NCBI GenBank assembly: GCA_036245525.1
Contig: BTPG01000005.1
Location: 211,976,899 to 212,040,898 of the forward strand
Length of the DNA stretch: 64,000 nucleotides
Source: Semisulcospira habei
Taxonomy: Eukaryota > Mollusca > Gastropoda > Semisulcospiridae
Direction of reading: 5' to 3'
Shown here: in pieces, positions 1-10,387 of the stretch
How the letters are laid out: each line of letters begins with the position of its first letter
Numbering within the stretch: position 1 is the first letter of the stretch
Made by a program: the position numbers and the translations under genes
The notes under the pieces: model-generated
The model's input: the letters and a program-made list of their open reading frames with translations, nothing else
Database searches by the model: none
What the model was told of the DNA's origin: nothing

Positions 1-302
1 AAACTTCCAATTCCTGTGGCAAACAGAACAATACCCCCTACAGAACATCCAGCTGAAACGACACCAACAGCCATTGAAGTATTTTGTACAGAATTAAAAA
101 CTGCCTGATACCTCCTTTTGCATCTGGAGTACCTCGCCTCTTCACTTTCCAAATATTTCAAATCTTCTGTAATATTCATTAAACGAAATGTGTCTGCTGG
201 TAATGTTTTATCTGATGCAATTGGCACAGCTGTCGCATGCGGATCAGGCACAAATGATGACACAGTCTCAGTCGTCAGTAGTTGCGGATAGAAGTTTACC
301 AT
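1..302 (-). CDS. Partial membrane/coiled-coil protein of the element (N-terminus only)
   Basis: An open minus-strand frame starts at the ATG at 302-300 and runs off the window edge, giving 100 visible residues. Residues about 40-70 are rich in charged residues (LESEEARYSRCKRRY), consistent with a short helix. From about residue 75 a glycine/alanine/valine-rich hydrophobic stretch begins (SMAVGVVSAGCSVGG), consistent with the first half of a membrane hairpin. The start is supported by the run CAATAAAAAAA directly before the ATG, the same signature that precedes other genes of the element. The next gene leftwards cannot be seen. Function is unknown; a virion membrane protein is a guess from the topology. 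Confidence 0.6.
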   Translation of the reverse strand, partial: MVNFYPQLLTTETVSSFVPDPHATAVPIASDKTLPADTFRLMNITEDLKYLESEEARYSRCKRRYQAVFNSVQNTSMAVGVVSAGCSVGGIVLFATGIGS

Positions 303-328
303 TTTTTTTATTGACAAATATTTTTTAT

Positions 329-1220
329 TTAATCAGTGATTACATTTTGCAACTCTTCAAAAGTATACAATTTGCTGGCATAATAAAACGAAACAAGATC
401 AATGTGTTCAAGGTTTATGTAACTTAGACGAACAAAAGTTGTTTTGTCAACCACCACCTTGACAGCGAGAATACTGCTCGAAACATTAATAACATCAGCA
501 CTTTTTGTAATAGCAATAAAGACCTTTGATGATTCTGATACTGTTTCATCCCATGTAAGCTTTATTCCCTGTGCAATATTTGCCTCTTTGATAGAAGCTA
601 TAGATCTCAAAATAATTTCAAATACTATTGTCGCTTCTCTTGTTATGACTAAGCTTGCTGGCATAAACACAACAGAGGTATCTGATCTTCCATTTCTAGT
701 TGTAAGAAGATACCTCCGTTTCTCATAATTTTCAACTTTCAGTTTATCTCTGCTATTGTTGTCTGGGGCAAAGCTTGGAACAAGGCTTACAATCAGTGGC
801 CCAGAGTTAACAACTTTCCTAAACACTAAGGCGCCTTCATCATCAGCATATACATAAGGACTAATAAATTCCAATTTTATGTCCCAGTCAATTGTTGGTG
901 CAGGCGTAGGTGCAGGCGGCACAGGTGAAACCACCCACTTATTACCTACATGTATTAAGTTGTATGGTGCATTATTTACAAGAGTAGGCGCAACTGGTAC
1001 AGTAACATCACGCAGCTGACCAAGTTTAGGAATCTGTCTTTCACCATCTTTTATGTCATCGATTACTTTTCTCTTGTACATACCAGTCTTATCAAGTTCG
1101 AATCCTTACACCTCGCCGATTTCTCCCTCTTTCTCAAAATCCTGTACATCAGCCAGATCTTTCAACTCTGTTACCGGACACGCAAATGGTAGGATTCTCC
1201 ACTTTTCGACCAGCACTCAT
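329..1220 (-). pseudogene. Broken structural-type protein with Pro/Thr linker
   Basis: The longest open part (1081-329, 250 residues) starts inside the gene. The likely true start is the ATG at 1220-1218, because it follows GTTTATAAAA, the promoter-like block seen at other genes here, and because the frame leading into 1081 remains coding-like upstream (for example TELKDLADVQDFEKEGEIGEV). Between 1220 and 1081 there is at least one frameshift near 1190-1210 and one in-frame TAA near 1108. The middle holds a PPAPTPAPT linker, also found in the gene at 1971-3241. The C-terminal half is beta-rich without membrane segments. No family was recognised; a minor virion component is plausible from its place among capsid-like genes. 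It is the second of three minus-strand genes at the left end. Confidence 0.6.
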
Positions 1221-1232
1221 TTTTATAAACAA
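1221..1232 (-). promoter_or_regulatory. AT-rich start-proximal element deciding the 1220 start
   Basis: On the minus strand GTTTATAAAA directly precedes ATG 1220-1218. Equivalent blocks (AATAAAAA and variants) sit within about 15 bases of most other starts in the element, which is why I prefer this start to the internal ATG at 1081. Confidence 0.45.
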
Positions 1233-1240
1233 AAATAAAA

Positions 1241-1944
1241 TTATTTAACTTCTAACACTACACTAAAATCATGCATAACAACTGGTTTGTTATCTTGATT
1301 AGTTACAGATATACACAGTGACTCAAAGAAACTAGAACCTAATTTCTTAAACTGTAAATTAGGAAATCTAACAACTACACTTTCACAATAGGGTGCAGTT
1401 CCAGTTGGTAAGCATCTCAACAAAGTTGAAGGCTTTCCATTGTGAACATTCTCAGTTGTGTTTAGTTCTTTCAAATAAACATTTAGCACTGTGTGTACTG
1501 ACAAATTGACAGGACGTTTTCCAGTTATATTAAGTTTATTTGTCTTCAATGTTATAATATTAGAAAAACCATCATCATCAGCCATATACCAATCTTCATG
1601 CAAATAAAAACCAAGTAAATAAGCAAAATTAACTGACATTTTTAACCAATCTTGTTTTGAAGATTCTAATGTAACAAGTAGGTTAGCTGGATTTAAAGTT
1701 GATTTAATACTAAATTTACTAAGAAACCATTCAGCTATAGTACAAAAGTCATAATACCCAGGTGGTAAAGCTTCAGTCACACCACCAAAAATTACTTTAT
1801 AATTTATATCATCATCTACATTAAACCACCTTACACTATAAAGCATTTCATGGATAGCTACAGTCTTGTTACCATCACGATTATCAATCCCATTAGTTAA
1901 CCACACTGGGTTGCTTGTGTCAAGATTTGTTAAGGTAAAAACAT
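1241..1944 (-). pseudogene. Candidate minor capsid (single jelly-roll, penton-like) protein
   Basis: The open frame of 221 residues begins at a GTG (1906) but coding-like sequence continues upstream through an in-frame reading to about 1944. There an ATG preceded by GATAATAAAAA lies one frame off, separated by a T5 run. I therefore place the start at 1944 with a homopolymer shift right after it. The pattern of an aromatic-glycine turn (PPGYYDF), a short helix (AEWFLSKF), strand-rich middle and LLGFYLHEDW, ending in a strand VMHDFSVVLEV, resembles the small jelly-roll capsid proteins encoded by Polinton-like elements. That assignment is inference from pattern and context. It shares a 26-bp divergent spacer with the next gene on the plus strand. 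Confidence 0.5.
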
Positions 1945-1970
1945 TTTTATTATCTCATATAAAAAGAAAG
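1945..1970. promoter_or_regulatory. 26-bp divergent intergenic promoter candidate
   Basis: Only 26 bases separate the minus-strand start at 1944 from the plus-strand start at 1971. The spacer is almost entirely A/T and contains CATATAAAAAG towards the plus gene and GATAATAAAAA towards the minus gene. It must hold the start-proximal signals for both genes. Confidence 0.5.
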
Positions 1971-3241
1971 ATGGAATTTAAATCACCAACCATTACCACA
2001 ACAAACGCATTTCAATTTAATGTGGATGCCAAATATAATGTTGCACCTACTTATGAACAGAAAATAATTCAACTAAATCAGCTTGACATAGCTGTAAGCG
2101 AACAAGATTTATTTTAAGTCAAAGTACCAAATCCATTTGATCATTACCTAAACCCTCCAATAACAGATGATGTTACTGCAAGAAAGTGGTCTTCAAGTCC
2201 ACTACAGATGTTTCAAAACCAACTTAACTTTGCTATACTATGTTCAACTACAGGCTGTGGTGTTTCATTTACAGACCATTTAAATCACTCAAACAAACTT
2301 ATTAGGTCTGTGTATCGTTTCCATGTTTATTACCAGCTTAGACGTATTTTGTCAGAACTGCATACCCACTATACTGCATATTCACTACCAACTGAATCCA
2401 GTTTCAACAGGTTTAACAACACCATGGATATGAAAGCATTTGAACGGATTTGTAATGAGTTTAACATCAGCCCTCGGTATGACTTTACACAAAAACTTGA
2501 TGATCACAATGGTATGGGTACATTGTATTATGCTATGAGTCACAGACTGACCCACATGATTATTACCCTGGTTACACTTCATTCTCATCAAAATCACAAG
2601 TCTGGTTAGGATCAATAGAACAGAAACAGTCTAATGCCTGGACCACATTTATCTTAGACAAGAGTGACGGTTTTACTCAAGCGGGAGTGGAGCACGTAAA
2701 TGAGTCTATCAGAACATATGTCTGGTGTATACTAGGTGCACAATCATTAACAAAATCAAACATTTTGAATGGAAGTGGAAAGTTTGAATCTCAAAAACAG
2801 TTTCTTGCAAACCTAGAAGATTCAATTAATTCTACAGTAGATCTCCCATCAAGCATACAGCACTATCAAGACGTACTCAGATATGCAAGATTCAAAGTTG
2901 ACTTTGTAGTTGGCATCGGGTTATACATGTTACATTCTGACCTTCAACTCCAAATGGGGACAATAACAAATTATAATAATGAAATCATTGTTGCAGGTCG
3001 TGACCAGAAATTAGGTCTCAATCAATCTGTAAACTTGGGGGCCACAACCACACATGTACAGTCTTTAAAATCATTACAGACGGTAACACCCCTGACACCA
3101 GCCCCAACACCAGCACCCGTACAGACAGTACAGTCAACCCCGGATCTAACACCAACCCCTGACACACATGAGTCAGAGAGAACAGCATTGGTAATAGGCC
3201 TCACTGGATTAGGGGTATTACTTCTTTATCTGTTTCATTAA
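1971..3241 (+). pseudogene. Broken virion-type protein with Pro-rich stalk and C-terminal membrane anchor
   Basis: Coding-like sequence starts at ATG 1971 and ends at TAA 3241. It is interrupted by an in-frame TAA at 2115-2117 and by a frameshift between about 2555 and 2600; the remaining open pieces are 2118-2609 and about 2570-3241. The N-terminal two thirds are polar with conserved-looking Cys and His (CSTTGCGVSF). The C-terminal third has a TPAPTPAPVQTVQ proline/threonine stalk of about 40 residues, then a single hydrophobic anchor (ALVIGLTGLGVLLLYLF) at the extreme C-terminus. A stalk plus tail anchor suggests a membrane-tethered protein. I do not recognise the family. Its 3' end overlaps the convergent gene 3218-4402 by 24 bases. 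Confidence 0.6.
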
Positions 3242-4402
3242 ATAACCCACCATCAACCCACCTACTGTAACCAAAAAGATCCACACAGTGCCTATAATGC
3301 CAGGCAAAGCGTCTACTGCTTTCACAGCCAATTTTTTAAGCAAGTCTGATATGTGAGACAGTTGTTTCTTTACCCATGACTGTAAATCTTTTGGGTTTGT
3401 GGGAGCCGGTGGGCCTGGCGGTGCTGGAGGCAGAGAACCACCAACCCTGGGTCCCCCAGAGACAGCTAACACAACAGTACTGATAATAAATCCCAGAGCA
3501 GTAATTAAACTGGCAATTGTGATACCCTGTTCTCTGAAAAGTGTTTTTAGTCTCTCAGCCAAAGTTGTGACTTCATGAAGTATTTTCTGAATAGTTTCTC
3601 TAATCCTGTTAACTTGTGTTTTCAGTTTTTCTCTTCCAATACTAATCACTTCTAACCTTCCAGATCTTTCTATCTGCAAATCATTTAATCTGTGTTGGAT
3701 TCTTTCTTTCATTTCTGTGTCAAGATTTCCATTGTCTGCTGTAGCCAGTTTTTCTTTTTCCCGTTCTATGTGTTTATCAAGCTCACTTAGTTTGGCTACA
3801 TTATTTACCATCTCACCTCTTATCGTCTGTAGAGATTTATCCAAGCCTATAATCTCTCTCATTGACAAAGGCGGCTCATCTATTGTTTTCATAGCGTCAT
3901 TTATTTGTCCTTCAGTAAATGAAGTTTCTTGTATCACTGTGTTTGCTATTTCTGGTAGGCTTGTTACTGGTGCCATTTCAATCTCTTGCCCTGTTGGCAA
4001 CTTTGTTTGCGTGTCATGAAGGGCACTAACCAGTCTAGGCACAAGCGGGGGTACAGGAGACCCACCAATGCCAAGGTACCTTGCCAACCCAGAGTTACCA
4101 CCAACTTCACCTTTAATTGTACTTAAAGCTCTAAACTTAGCAGTGTTATTTTTATGGGTTAGATTTATTTTCCCTCTGTCTGTATTTACAAATAAGTGTC
4201 CTTTATCATATTCAAACTGATTAGGATCTATTACATCTGGGCGCACACCAACACTGTCATAAAACGAGTTTACTTTGTCTTTTAACAGTTTGTGATACAT
4301 ACTACTGCTAGTTACCATTCCAGTCACATCTGTGATACTGGTATCTGAGACATTCATGTCATCCATTTCAAAATCTTCATGACCAAATCCTCCCGCTGCC
4401 AT
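3218..4402 (-). CDS. Coiled-coil, two-membrane-segment structural protein (intact, 394 aa)
   Basis: This is one of the few long genes of the element without a break. Order along the 394 residues: acidic N-terminus (1-30), a globular region to about 110, a short PVPPLVPR linker, and a charged heptad-rich helix from about 185 to 300 (LDKHIEREKEKLA, LNDLQIERSGRLEV). Next come the segment LFREQGITIASLITALGF and a membrane stretch at about 305-325, a GGSLPPAPPGPPAP linker, and a second hydrophobic segment (IGTVWIFLVTVGGLMVGYL) before a lysine tail. Proteins with this layout recur in Polinton-like elements of invertebrates (established from family knowledge), but no function is assigned. The start at 4402 faces the capsid gene across a 40-bp AT-rich spacer, so the two are probably co-regulated. 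Confidence 0.8.
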   Translation of the reverse strand: MAAGGFGHEDFEMDDMNVSDTSITDVTGMVTSSSMYHKLLKDKVNSFYDSVGVRPDVIDPNQFEYDKGHLFVNTDRGKINLTHKNNTAKFRALSTIKGEVGGNSGLARYLGIGGSPVPPLVPRLVSALHDTQTKLPTGQEIEMAPVTSLPEIANTVIQETSFTEGQINDAMKTIDEPPLSMREIIGLDKSLQTIRGEMVNNVAKLSELDKHIEREKEKLATADNGNLDTEMKERIQHRLNDLQIERSGRLEVISIGREKLKTQVNRIRETIQKILHEVTTLAERLKTLFREQGITIASLITALGFIISTVVLAVSGGPRVGGSLPPAPPGPPAPTNPKDLQSWVKKQLSHISDLLKKLAVKAVDALPGIIGTVWIFLVTVGGLMVGYLMKQIKK

Positions 4403-4442
4403 TGTTTTATTAATTTAATATTTTTTATTGTGCATAATAAAA
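4403..4442. promoter_or_regulatory. 40-bp divergent AT-rich promoter candidate
   Basis: The spacer between ATG 4402 (minus) and ATG 4443 (plus) is nearly all A/T, with TTTTATTAATTTAATATT on one side and GCATAATAAAA immediately before the capsid-like gene. It is the second divergent pair in the element built this way. Confidence 0.5.
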
Positions 4443-5731
4443 ATGACAACATCTTACGGATCAAAGTTAGACCCATATAGAAAGATACGTGAGCCTCTTG
4501 GTGTTAAGGGCATTAGGCAATCAATCATCATCACGAACAATCCAAGTACCATAGACCAGAACCAAACACTTACTGTCAAGTTTCCAAACCTGGGTCCCAA
4601 TGATGTTATTGTTCCTGGCACTGCACACCTAGCATTTAATATCGAACTAACATCAGACACAGACGTGAACAGAACACTAGTTAACAATCTTGGCAGAGCA
4701 ATTGTTAGAACTATTAAAGTAAGACTTGAAGGACAGGAAGTGTTTAGTCTTGACGATGCAGATGTGTTCTACTGTTACAAAGATCTTTGGCTCACAAGAG
4801 AAGAACGAGAGGATCGTATTTATCAAGGTATACAGTCAGATAATGTTGGAAAACTTCGAATTGATGCCGGAGATAAGGTAACTACTGGGGTAGCCAAGGA
4901 AGTTTTTATAGCTGAAACATATGGAACCAGGTTTTACATTCCACTTGAGTTTGAAATCCTAACAGCTCATTTACCTTATTACCAAGGAGCACTGAATGAC
5001 CGTCTGAGTTTTGAACTAACCTTCAATGACTACTCCAAAGTTATTAAATCATCTGATCTCAATGCAACATATAAGATCTCTAACATTTCCTTGGAATATG
5101 AAATTGTCACACACACTGATTTAGCTAGACTCATTCAAAATCAGTACCAGTCAAGACTGCCAATTTATTATGACAGGGTGATTAGACATAGTTTAATCAA
5201 TAAAGACAAGAGCGACCCGATGTGGAATATAAACTTGAACACACCTGCTAGGTCACTGAAAGGAATACTCATGTTATTTGTTGAACCAGCAGGCCCATAC
5301 AAAAAATGGATTCAGAAAAATTCTACAATCCTAAGATTACACATTTGTCCCGCACAATCGAAGGCCACCCTAATCAAGTGTACGCTTCAGGAATGTTACC
5401 TTATCAACACTACGATGAGATCACAAAGTATTTTGCAGGTGGAAGGATTAGAGATAAACCAGCGAACATTGCGTGTAAAGATTTACATCTGTATGACGTT
5501 AGGATCGGACAATACCTGACAAACAAGTATGCACTTTGGTTAGACCTTCGCAGTACAGACGATGATTACCTGCATGGGTCAGGTCGAACTGTTGAAAACG
5601 GCAGTGATGGAATAACAATCCAAATACAAAAAAAGGTTGAAACCGCTGCAGCAATAAATATATATTTGTACCTGATTTATGATGCACAACTCAATATTGC
5701 TGAGTGCAGACTAAGTGGACACATATATTAA
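4443..5731 (+). pseudogene. Major capsid-like protein, frameshifted
   Basis: I prefer ATG 4443 to the upstream ATG 4428 because 4443 directly follows the AATAAAA block and opens with the conserved-looking MTTSYGSKLDPY. The first open part runs to 5519, but real coding leaves that frame near an A6 run at about 5300-5306 and continues in another frame to TAA 5731; total length would be about 430 residues. The predicted fold is strand-rich throughout with few helices, lacks membrane segments, and lies next to the packaging ATPase, as expected for a double jelly-roll capsid protein. Many invertebrate genomes carry multicopy homologues annotated as uncharacterised. The capsid role is inference from context and composition. 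Confidence 0.65.
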
Positions 5732-5750
5732 AATTATATTGTGTATTAAA

Positions 5751-6356
5751 ATGAACTTGATGACACTTGACCCACACTGTGGTTTGTTTTGCGGTGCCAC
5801 AGGGTGTGGTAAAACTGAATTTGTATTTGATCTATTACAAACAAGATACATACATCATTTTGAAAACATTGTGATATTTTATCCTACTATCAAACACAAC
5901 AAAGCTTATGACAACCGTTTATTTATTTGGACTGACAGCAACATATACTTAGTCGACCCTGAGAAAAAACTGAATGACTACCTACAATATTTTTACAAGC
6001 AATTTGGAGGGCAGACAACTTTGTTTATTGTTGATGATTGCTCAGCAGAGAAGGACATTGTCAAGAAGAGAAACACTTTAGCAGAACTTGTTTTTAGTGG
6101 CAGACATGCAAATGTCAGTGTATGGATTCTCACTCAGAAATATAATGCTGTACTGAAAGATTTTTGAGAACAGTTAAAGTTTATCTGTTTGTTTTACTGT
6201 AAGGATCGTGACAGCTTTGAAGACTGTCTCAGAGAAAATGATGTCATCCCAAATAAGCAAGAACGGGATGCTGTGAAAAAGAAACTGAAATCAACTAAGC
6301 ATCTAAAGCTCATTTTAAAGACAGATCAGCCCACAGGGTATGGGTTAGTAAATTAA
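5751..6356 (+). pseudogene. A32/FtsK-HerA-type genome packaging ATPase with one in-frame stop
   Basis: A typical Walker A (GATGCGKT, encoded at 5793-5816) lies 14 residues from the ATG at 5751, and a Walker B (TLFIVDDCS) lies near 6018-6045. This short P-loop architecture with almost no N-terminal extension matches the packaging ATPases of Polintons, virophages and related viruses, which drive DNA into preformed capsids. The ORF is stopped by TGA at 6165-6167, but the same frame stays open and coding-like afterwards (YCKDRDSFEDCLREN) to TAA 6354-6356. The full length of about 201 codons is normal for the family. Sequence GTGTATTAAA precedes the start. Apart from the nonsense codon nothing essential is visibly lost. 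Confidence 0.8.
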
Positions 6357-6371
6357 TTTATACATTTGTTT

Positions 6372-6383
6372 GTCCAATAAAAA
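6372..6383 (+). promoter_or_regulatory. AATAAAAA start-proximal motif
   Basis: GTCCAATAAAAA abuts ATG 6384. It is the clearest of the repeated start-proximal blocks in the element. Confidence 0.45.
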
Positions 6384-6728
6384 ATGACAGACGGACAAAT
6401 CATACAAGTGCTTGATCTCACACACTGTTTCAAAGATGTTATGCACTTTACTGACTTAATATCACCCAAACAGACTTACATAAGCCTTTCAGCACCATCG
6501 GAAATATATGCAACATATAGTGTGACTTTGGATTATATTGATGAGCTTCCAGATGTGGAGCGCATGACAGTTGATTTAAAAACACCTACTTTTAAAGTTA
6601 ATGATACCAACTATGGTTGGTTAGGGGAAGTTTGTTATAGCATATTTAAACAACTACGCAAACTAAATGTTTATATTAACAGTGTTACAGCTAATAAAGT
6701 GGTATTACACAGGGTGAGCCAGCGGTAA
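6384..6728 (+). CDS. Small conserved-context protein (114 aa), unknown function
   Basis: An intact 114-codon frame lies between the ATPase and the polymerase, 27 bases after the ATPase stop codon and 35 bases before the polymerase start. It has no signal peptide, membrane segment, or recognisable motif. Composition is mixed alpha/beta with an acidic middle (DYIDELPDVERMTVDL) and a basic C-terminus. The start at 6384 is well supported by the AATAAAAA block. The compact spacing and the fact that it stayed open while its neighbours decayed argue that it is a real gene. Position between ATPase and polymerase would fit a small packaging or replication accessory protein, but that is only context. 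Confidence 0.6.
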   Translation: MTDGQIIQVLDLTHCFKDVMHFTDLISPKQTYISLSAPSEIYATYSVTLDYIDELPDVERMTVDLKTPTFKVNDTNYGWLGEVCYSIFKQLRKLNVYINSVTANKVVLHRVSQR

Positions 6729-6751
6729 TATTTTTCATTTATTATTTTGTC

Positions 6752-6763
6752 TGACAAATAAAA
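6752..6763 (+). promoter_or_regulatory. AAATAAAA start-proximal motif of the polymerase gene
   Basis: TGACAAATAAAA directly precedes ATG 6764, matching the element-wide start signature. Confidence 0.45.
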
Positions 6764-9700
6764 ATGACGGACAATGCTCAAAGCTCATCAGGCTCATCAA
6801 GCCTACGTAATGTGTTTCACACAACAAACTTGCCTATATCTAATACTAACAATGTTTATGAATCAATAGAAAACTCTTTTTCTGTCATACAAGATCATCT
6901 TGTTACCGGCAGTGTGAAGGTTCAGATTGTTGCTAAAATAGAATTTACTATAGTAGACGGTGAAGTGATTGTATCGTATATATCAACAAGACAACACACA
7001 GTTAACACAAGAAGGGAATTGGAGAACGTGTTTAGAGACAGACTGTTACCTGACTTCCTCCAAGCAAATGACAGTGCAAAAATGAAGGGGTCTGGTTGGC
7101 ACGAAGGACATGTACATGAACTACAATTAAAACAGTCAAGGTATCATCCTATACTAGGTAAATCATGGTTGCCACTGCCAACAGAGGTTGCAAACAAAAA
7201 GGCTGTAGTTAACATACAGAACAATGATCACCATTGTTTTATGTGGTGTGTGCTTGCTAAACTACACCATGTAATATCAAAACCTGAACGTGTATCTAAC
7301 TACACCAAATTTGTAAATGAACTCAACTTCAGTGGCATTGAGTTCCCTGTTAAAATAGAGGACATAGACTTGTTTGAAAAACTAAATCCTGGTATATCTG
7401 TAAATGTGTACGTGTGGGATAATGAGTCTGTTGACAAGTTACAACCTATTAGAGTATCACCACTTGCAACAACATATGGGCAGCCAGAAGATAGACATGT
7501 TGACATGTTGCTAATCGGTGATGACAATAACTTTCACTACACAATTATCAGAAATATGTCACGTCTAATTCATGGGCATACAACAAAACACAATGGCCAA
7601 CAGGAAGTGTGTAAAAGATGTTTACAAAGATTTTCTTCTATTGCAGTGGCACATAAACACGTCCTGCACTGTAGATCAGCTGATGACATTCAAACTGTAC
7701 TTAAGTACCCTGATCCTGGTAGTCAAGTATGTTTTAAGAAATATGGGAATCAGCAAAAGCTGCCGTTTGTAGTGTATACCAATTTTGAATCACTGGTAGT
7801 TCCATATGAGGGTCCTGTTCCAGAATCGTTACCAAAGACTATAAAGTTGAGTGACCAAATGGTGTGTTCTTTTGGATACATTATTGTTAGGTCAGACGGC
7901 CAGCATATAAAACCTGTTATCTACAGGGGTGAAAATGCAGCATGTCGGTTTTTAACAGAAATGAGACATCTGTATAGTCAAGTAGTACAGTATCTCACAA
8001 CATGTCAGATGCCTTTGGTGATGACAGAAGAAGACAAACAAAAATTTGATACAGCTGTGACGTGTTGGATTTGTGAACAGCCTCTGGGGGGTGATAAAGT
8101 TCATGACCATGATCACATAACTTGATGTTACAGAGGAGCCGCACATAACAATTGTAACTTATTATTAAAAACAGATCCTAAGACATATAAGTTACCTATC
8201 TTTTTTTAACAATCTCAAAGGATATGATTCACATATTATCATGCAGGCTGTGGATGAGTCTTACAAAAACATAAGTTGCATTGCCCAGACAACTGAGAAA
8301 TACTTAACTTTTAGGCTGGACAACAAATTAGCATTTTATGACTCAATGCAACATTTGTCTTTAGGGCTTGCTAGTCTCGCAGAAGGACTTACATCGTTTC
8401 CAATAACAAGTAAATATTTTGAGCCAGACTTGATTAAGAAAGGTGTGTATCCGTATGAATACATTGATCACTGGGTTGTGTTTGAGGAAAGGAGACTACC
8501 ACCAATAGAGAAATTTTATTCTACACTAAATGGAAAAGGTATTTCTGACTCTGAATACCAGCATGTACTTGATGCATGGGATAAATTAGGATGCCAGACA
8601 ATTGGTGACTACCAAGATCAGTACTTGAAAGCTGACGTTTGTTTCCTAGCAGACATATTTGAAAGTTACCGTGAGAAGGGTCTATTGCACTACAGACTTG
8701 ACCCAGCTTGCTACATAACTAGTCCTGGCATGACATGGGATGCATTTTTAAAATCCAGTAAGATATTTATAGACCTGTTATCTGATCGTACGATGGGTGA
8801 AATGGTGGAACGTGGATTAAGGGGAGGCATTAGTATTGCAGCGAACAATTACTCCAAAGCCAATAAGAAATATCTTGATGACCTGGACTGGGAGTTTGAC
8901 CCTGAGGGGTCAAGGTCATTCATTACGTACTTGGATGCTAACAATTTGTATGGCTGGGCAATGTGTGAGTTATTGCCCTTGAAAAACTTTTGTCTGCATG
9001 ATTTGTCACAGTATGATGTTACAGAGTCAGGGTTATCAAACTATATTATGACTCTTGACCGAAACGATCTGAAGGGTTGGATCTTTGAAGTAGACCTAGA
9101 GTACCCACACCATCTACATGATTACCACAATGATTATCCATTGGCTGTTGAGAAAATGAGTATGACAGGGAAAAAAGAAGACACTAAACTTGTGCCAAAT
9201 CTGAATGACAAATTTAATTACGTTTGTCACTACCGCTTGTTGCAGTTTTACATCAGACACGGGTTAGTACTAAAGAAAGTTCACAGAGGAATTCAATTTA
9301 ATCAGAGTGCTTTCATGAAAGATTACATAATGAAGAACACAACATTGCGTGCAAGGGATGGCAACACTGCATTTGACAAAGACTTCTTTAAGCTTATGAA
9401 CAATTCCTGTTTTGGCAAGACAATGGAAAATCCTTATCACAGAAACGATGTGAGACTGGTCACAACTGAATCAGGTGCAATTAAACTTACAGGTAAGCCA
9501 CAGTACACAGGGTACAAAGAGTTTTATTCATCATTGTATGCAGTTTCACTCAAAAAAAAAAAAGATAGTTAAACTGGACAAGCCAGTATTCATTGGTATG
9601 GCAATTCTTGAGTTGTCAAAACTGTTGATGCTTGAATTTTATTATGATTACTTCAAACCAAAATATCCTGAGTGCCGTCTGCTATACACTGACACCGACT

Positions 9701-10250
9701 CTATGATCATTGACGTGCCTACTGAAGACTTTTATGAAGACATGAAAACAGAACTACACATGTATGACACGTCTGATTACCCTAAAGATCACCCGCTGTT
9801 CAGCACACAAAACAAAAATGTGCCTGGAAAGTTTAAGGATGAACTAAATGGTGTGCCAATAGTTGAGTACGTTGGACTGAGATCAAAAATGTATTCTATA
9901 CTGCACCAAAAGGGAAGTCAGTCAAAAGCCAAAGGAATAAAAAAACAGCAATTAAAAATAAAGACATTCGTCATGAACATTACAAGCAAGTGTTAGATGG
10001 TGCATTAATGCCTGAGTATCCAAACAAGTCACTGAGATCAAATAAACATAATCTTGAAATGATTCAAACACATAAGAAGTCACTTGCAGTTGGGGACACA
10101 AAACGTGTGTTTAATAGTAAAGAAAAAGCTGATGCGCCTGGACACTACAGGCTCAAGTTATCTGAAGAAATAGTTGATGAACTGGTTGATGAATTAATTG
10201 ATGAGTTAGTTACTGAAATGAGTAACGGTGTCTGGGGGAATAATCTGTAA
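6764..10250 (+). pseudogene. Protein-primed-type family B DNA polymerase, multiply broken
   Basis: The gene holds, in order: an N-terminal domain of about 280 residues; a C-x2-C...H-x4-C finger (VCKRCLQRFSS, near 7605); exonuclease motif I region (VYTNFESL, near 7775); a Cys/His block (CWICEQPL...HDHDHIT near 8070-8120); exonuclease II (NLKGYDSHI near 8210); exonuclease III (YLKADVCFL near 8625). The polymerase motifs are A (LDANNLYGWAM, near 8930), B (MNNSCFGKTMEN, near 9400) and C (YTDTDSMI, near 9690). This is the organellar/viral family B type used by Polintons to copy their own DNA. Breaks: TGA 8123-8125, a shift in a T-run near 8201-8208, a shift in A12 at 9552-9563, and a shift in an A-run near 9940. 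The exonuclease I acid is replaced (N in TNFE). The end overlaps the convergent integrase gene by 45 bases. Confidence 0.9.
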
Positions 10251-10371
10251 TTCTTCTCTGACAAATGCCCTCTGGGGTGCAGGCTCGTACAGGTAATATA
10301 TTGATGCATCAGGACCGGGAATTTTTTTTTTTATATTATGAACGGACGTGGACCAGATGGGGTCTGTTGCT

Positions 10372-10375
10372 CTGC
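10372..10375. repeat. Target site duplication CTGC, left copy
   Basis: CTGC here and at 11946-11949 flank the 1570-bp insert. Taking one copy as the original target brings both integrase parts into the same frame. Confidence 0.7.
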
Positions 10376-10387
10376 CACGGCTGTTCA
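10376..10387. repeat. Left terminal inverted repeat of the inserted DNA transposon
   Basis: CACGGCTGTTCA, exact reverse complement of 11934-11945. Confidence 0.75.
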
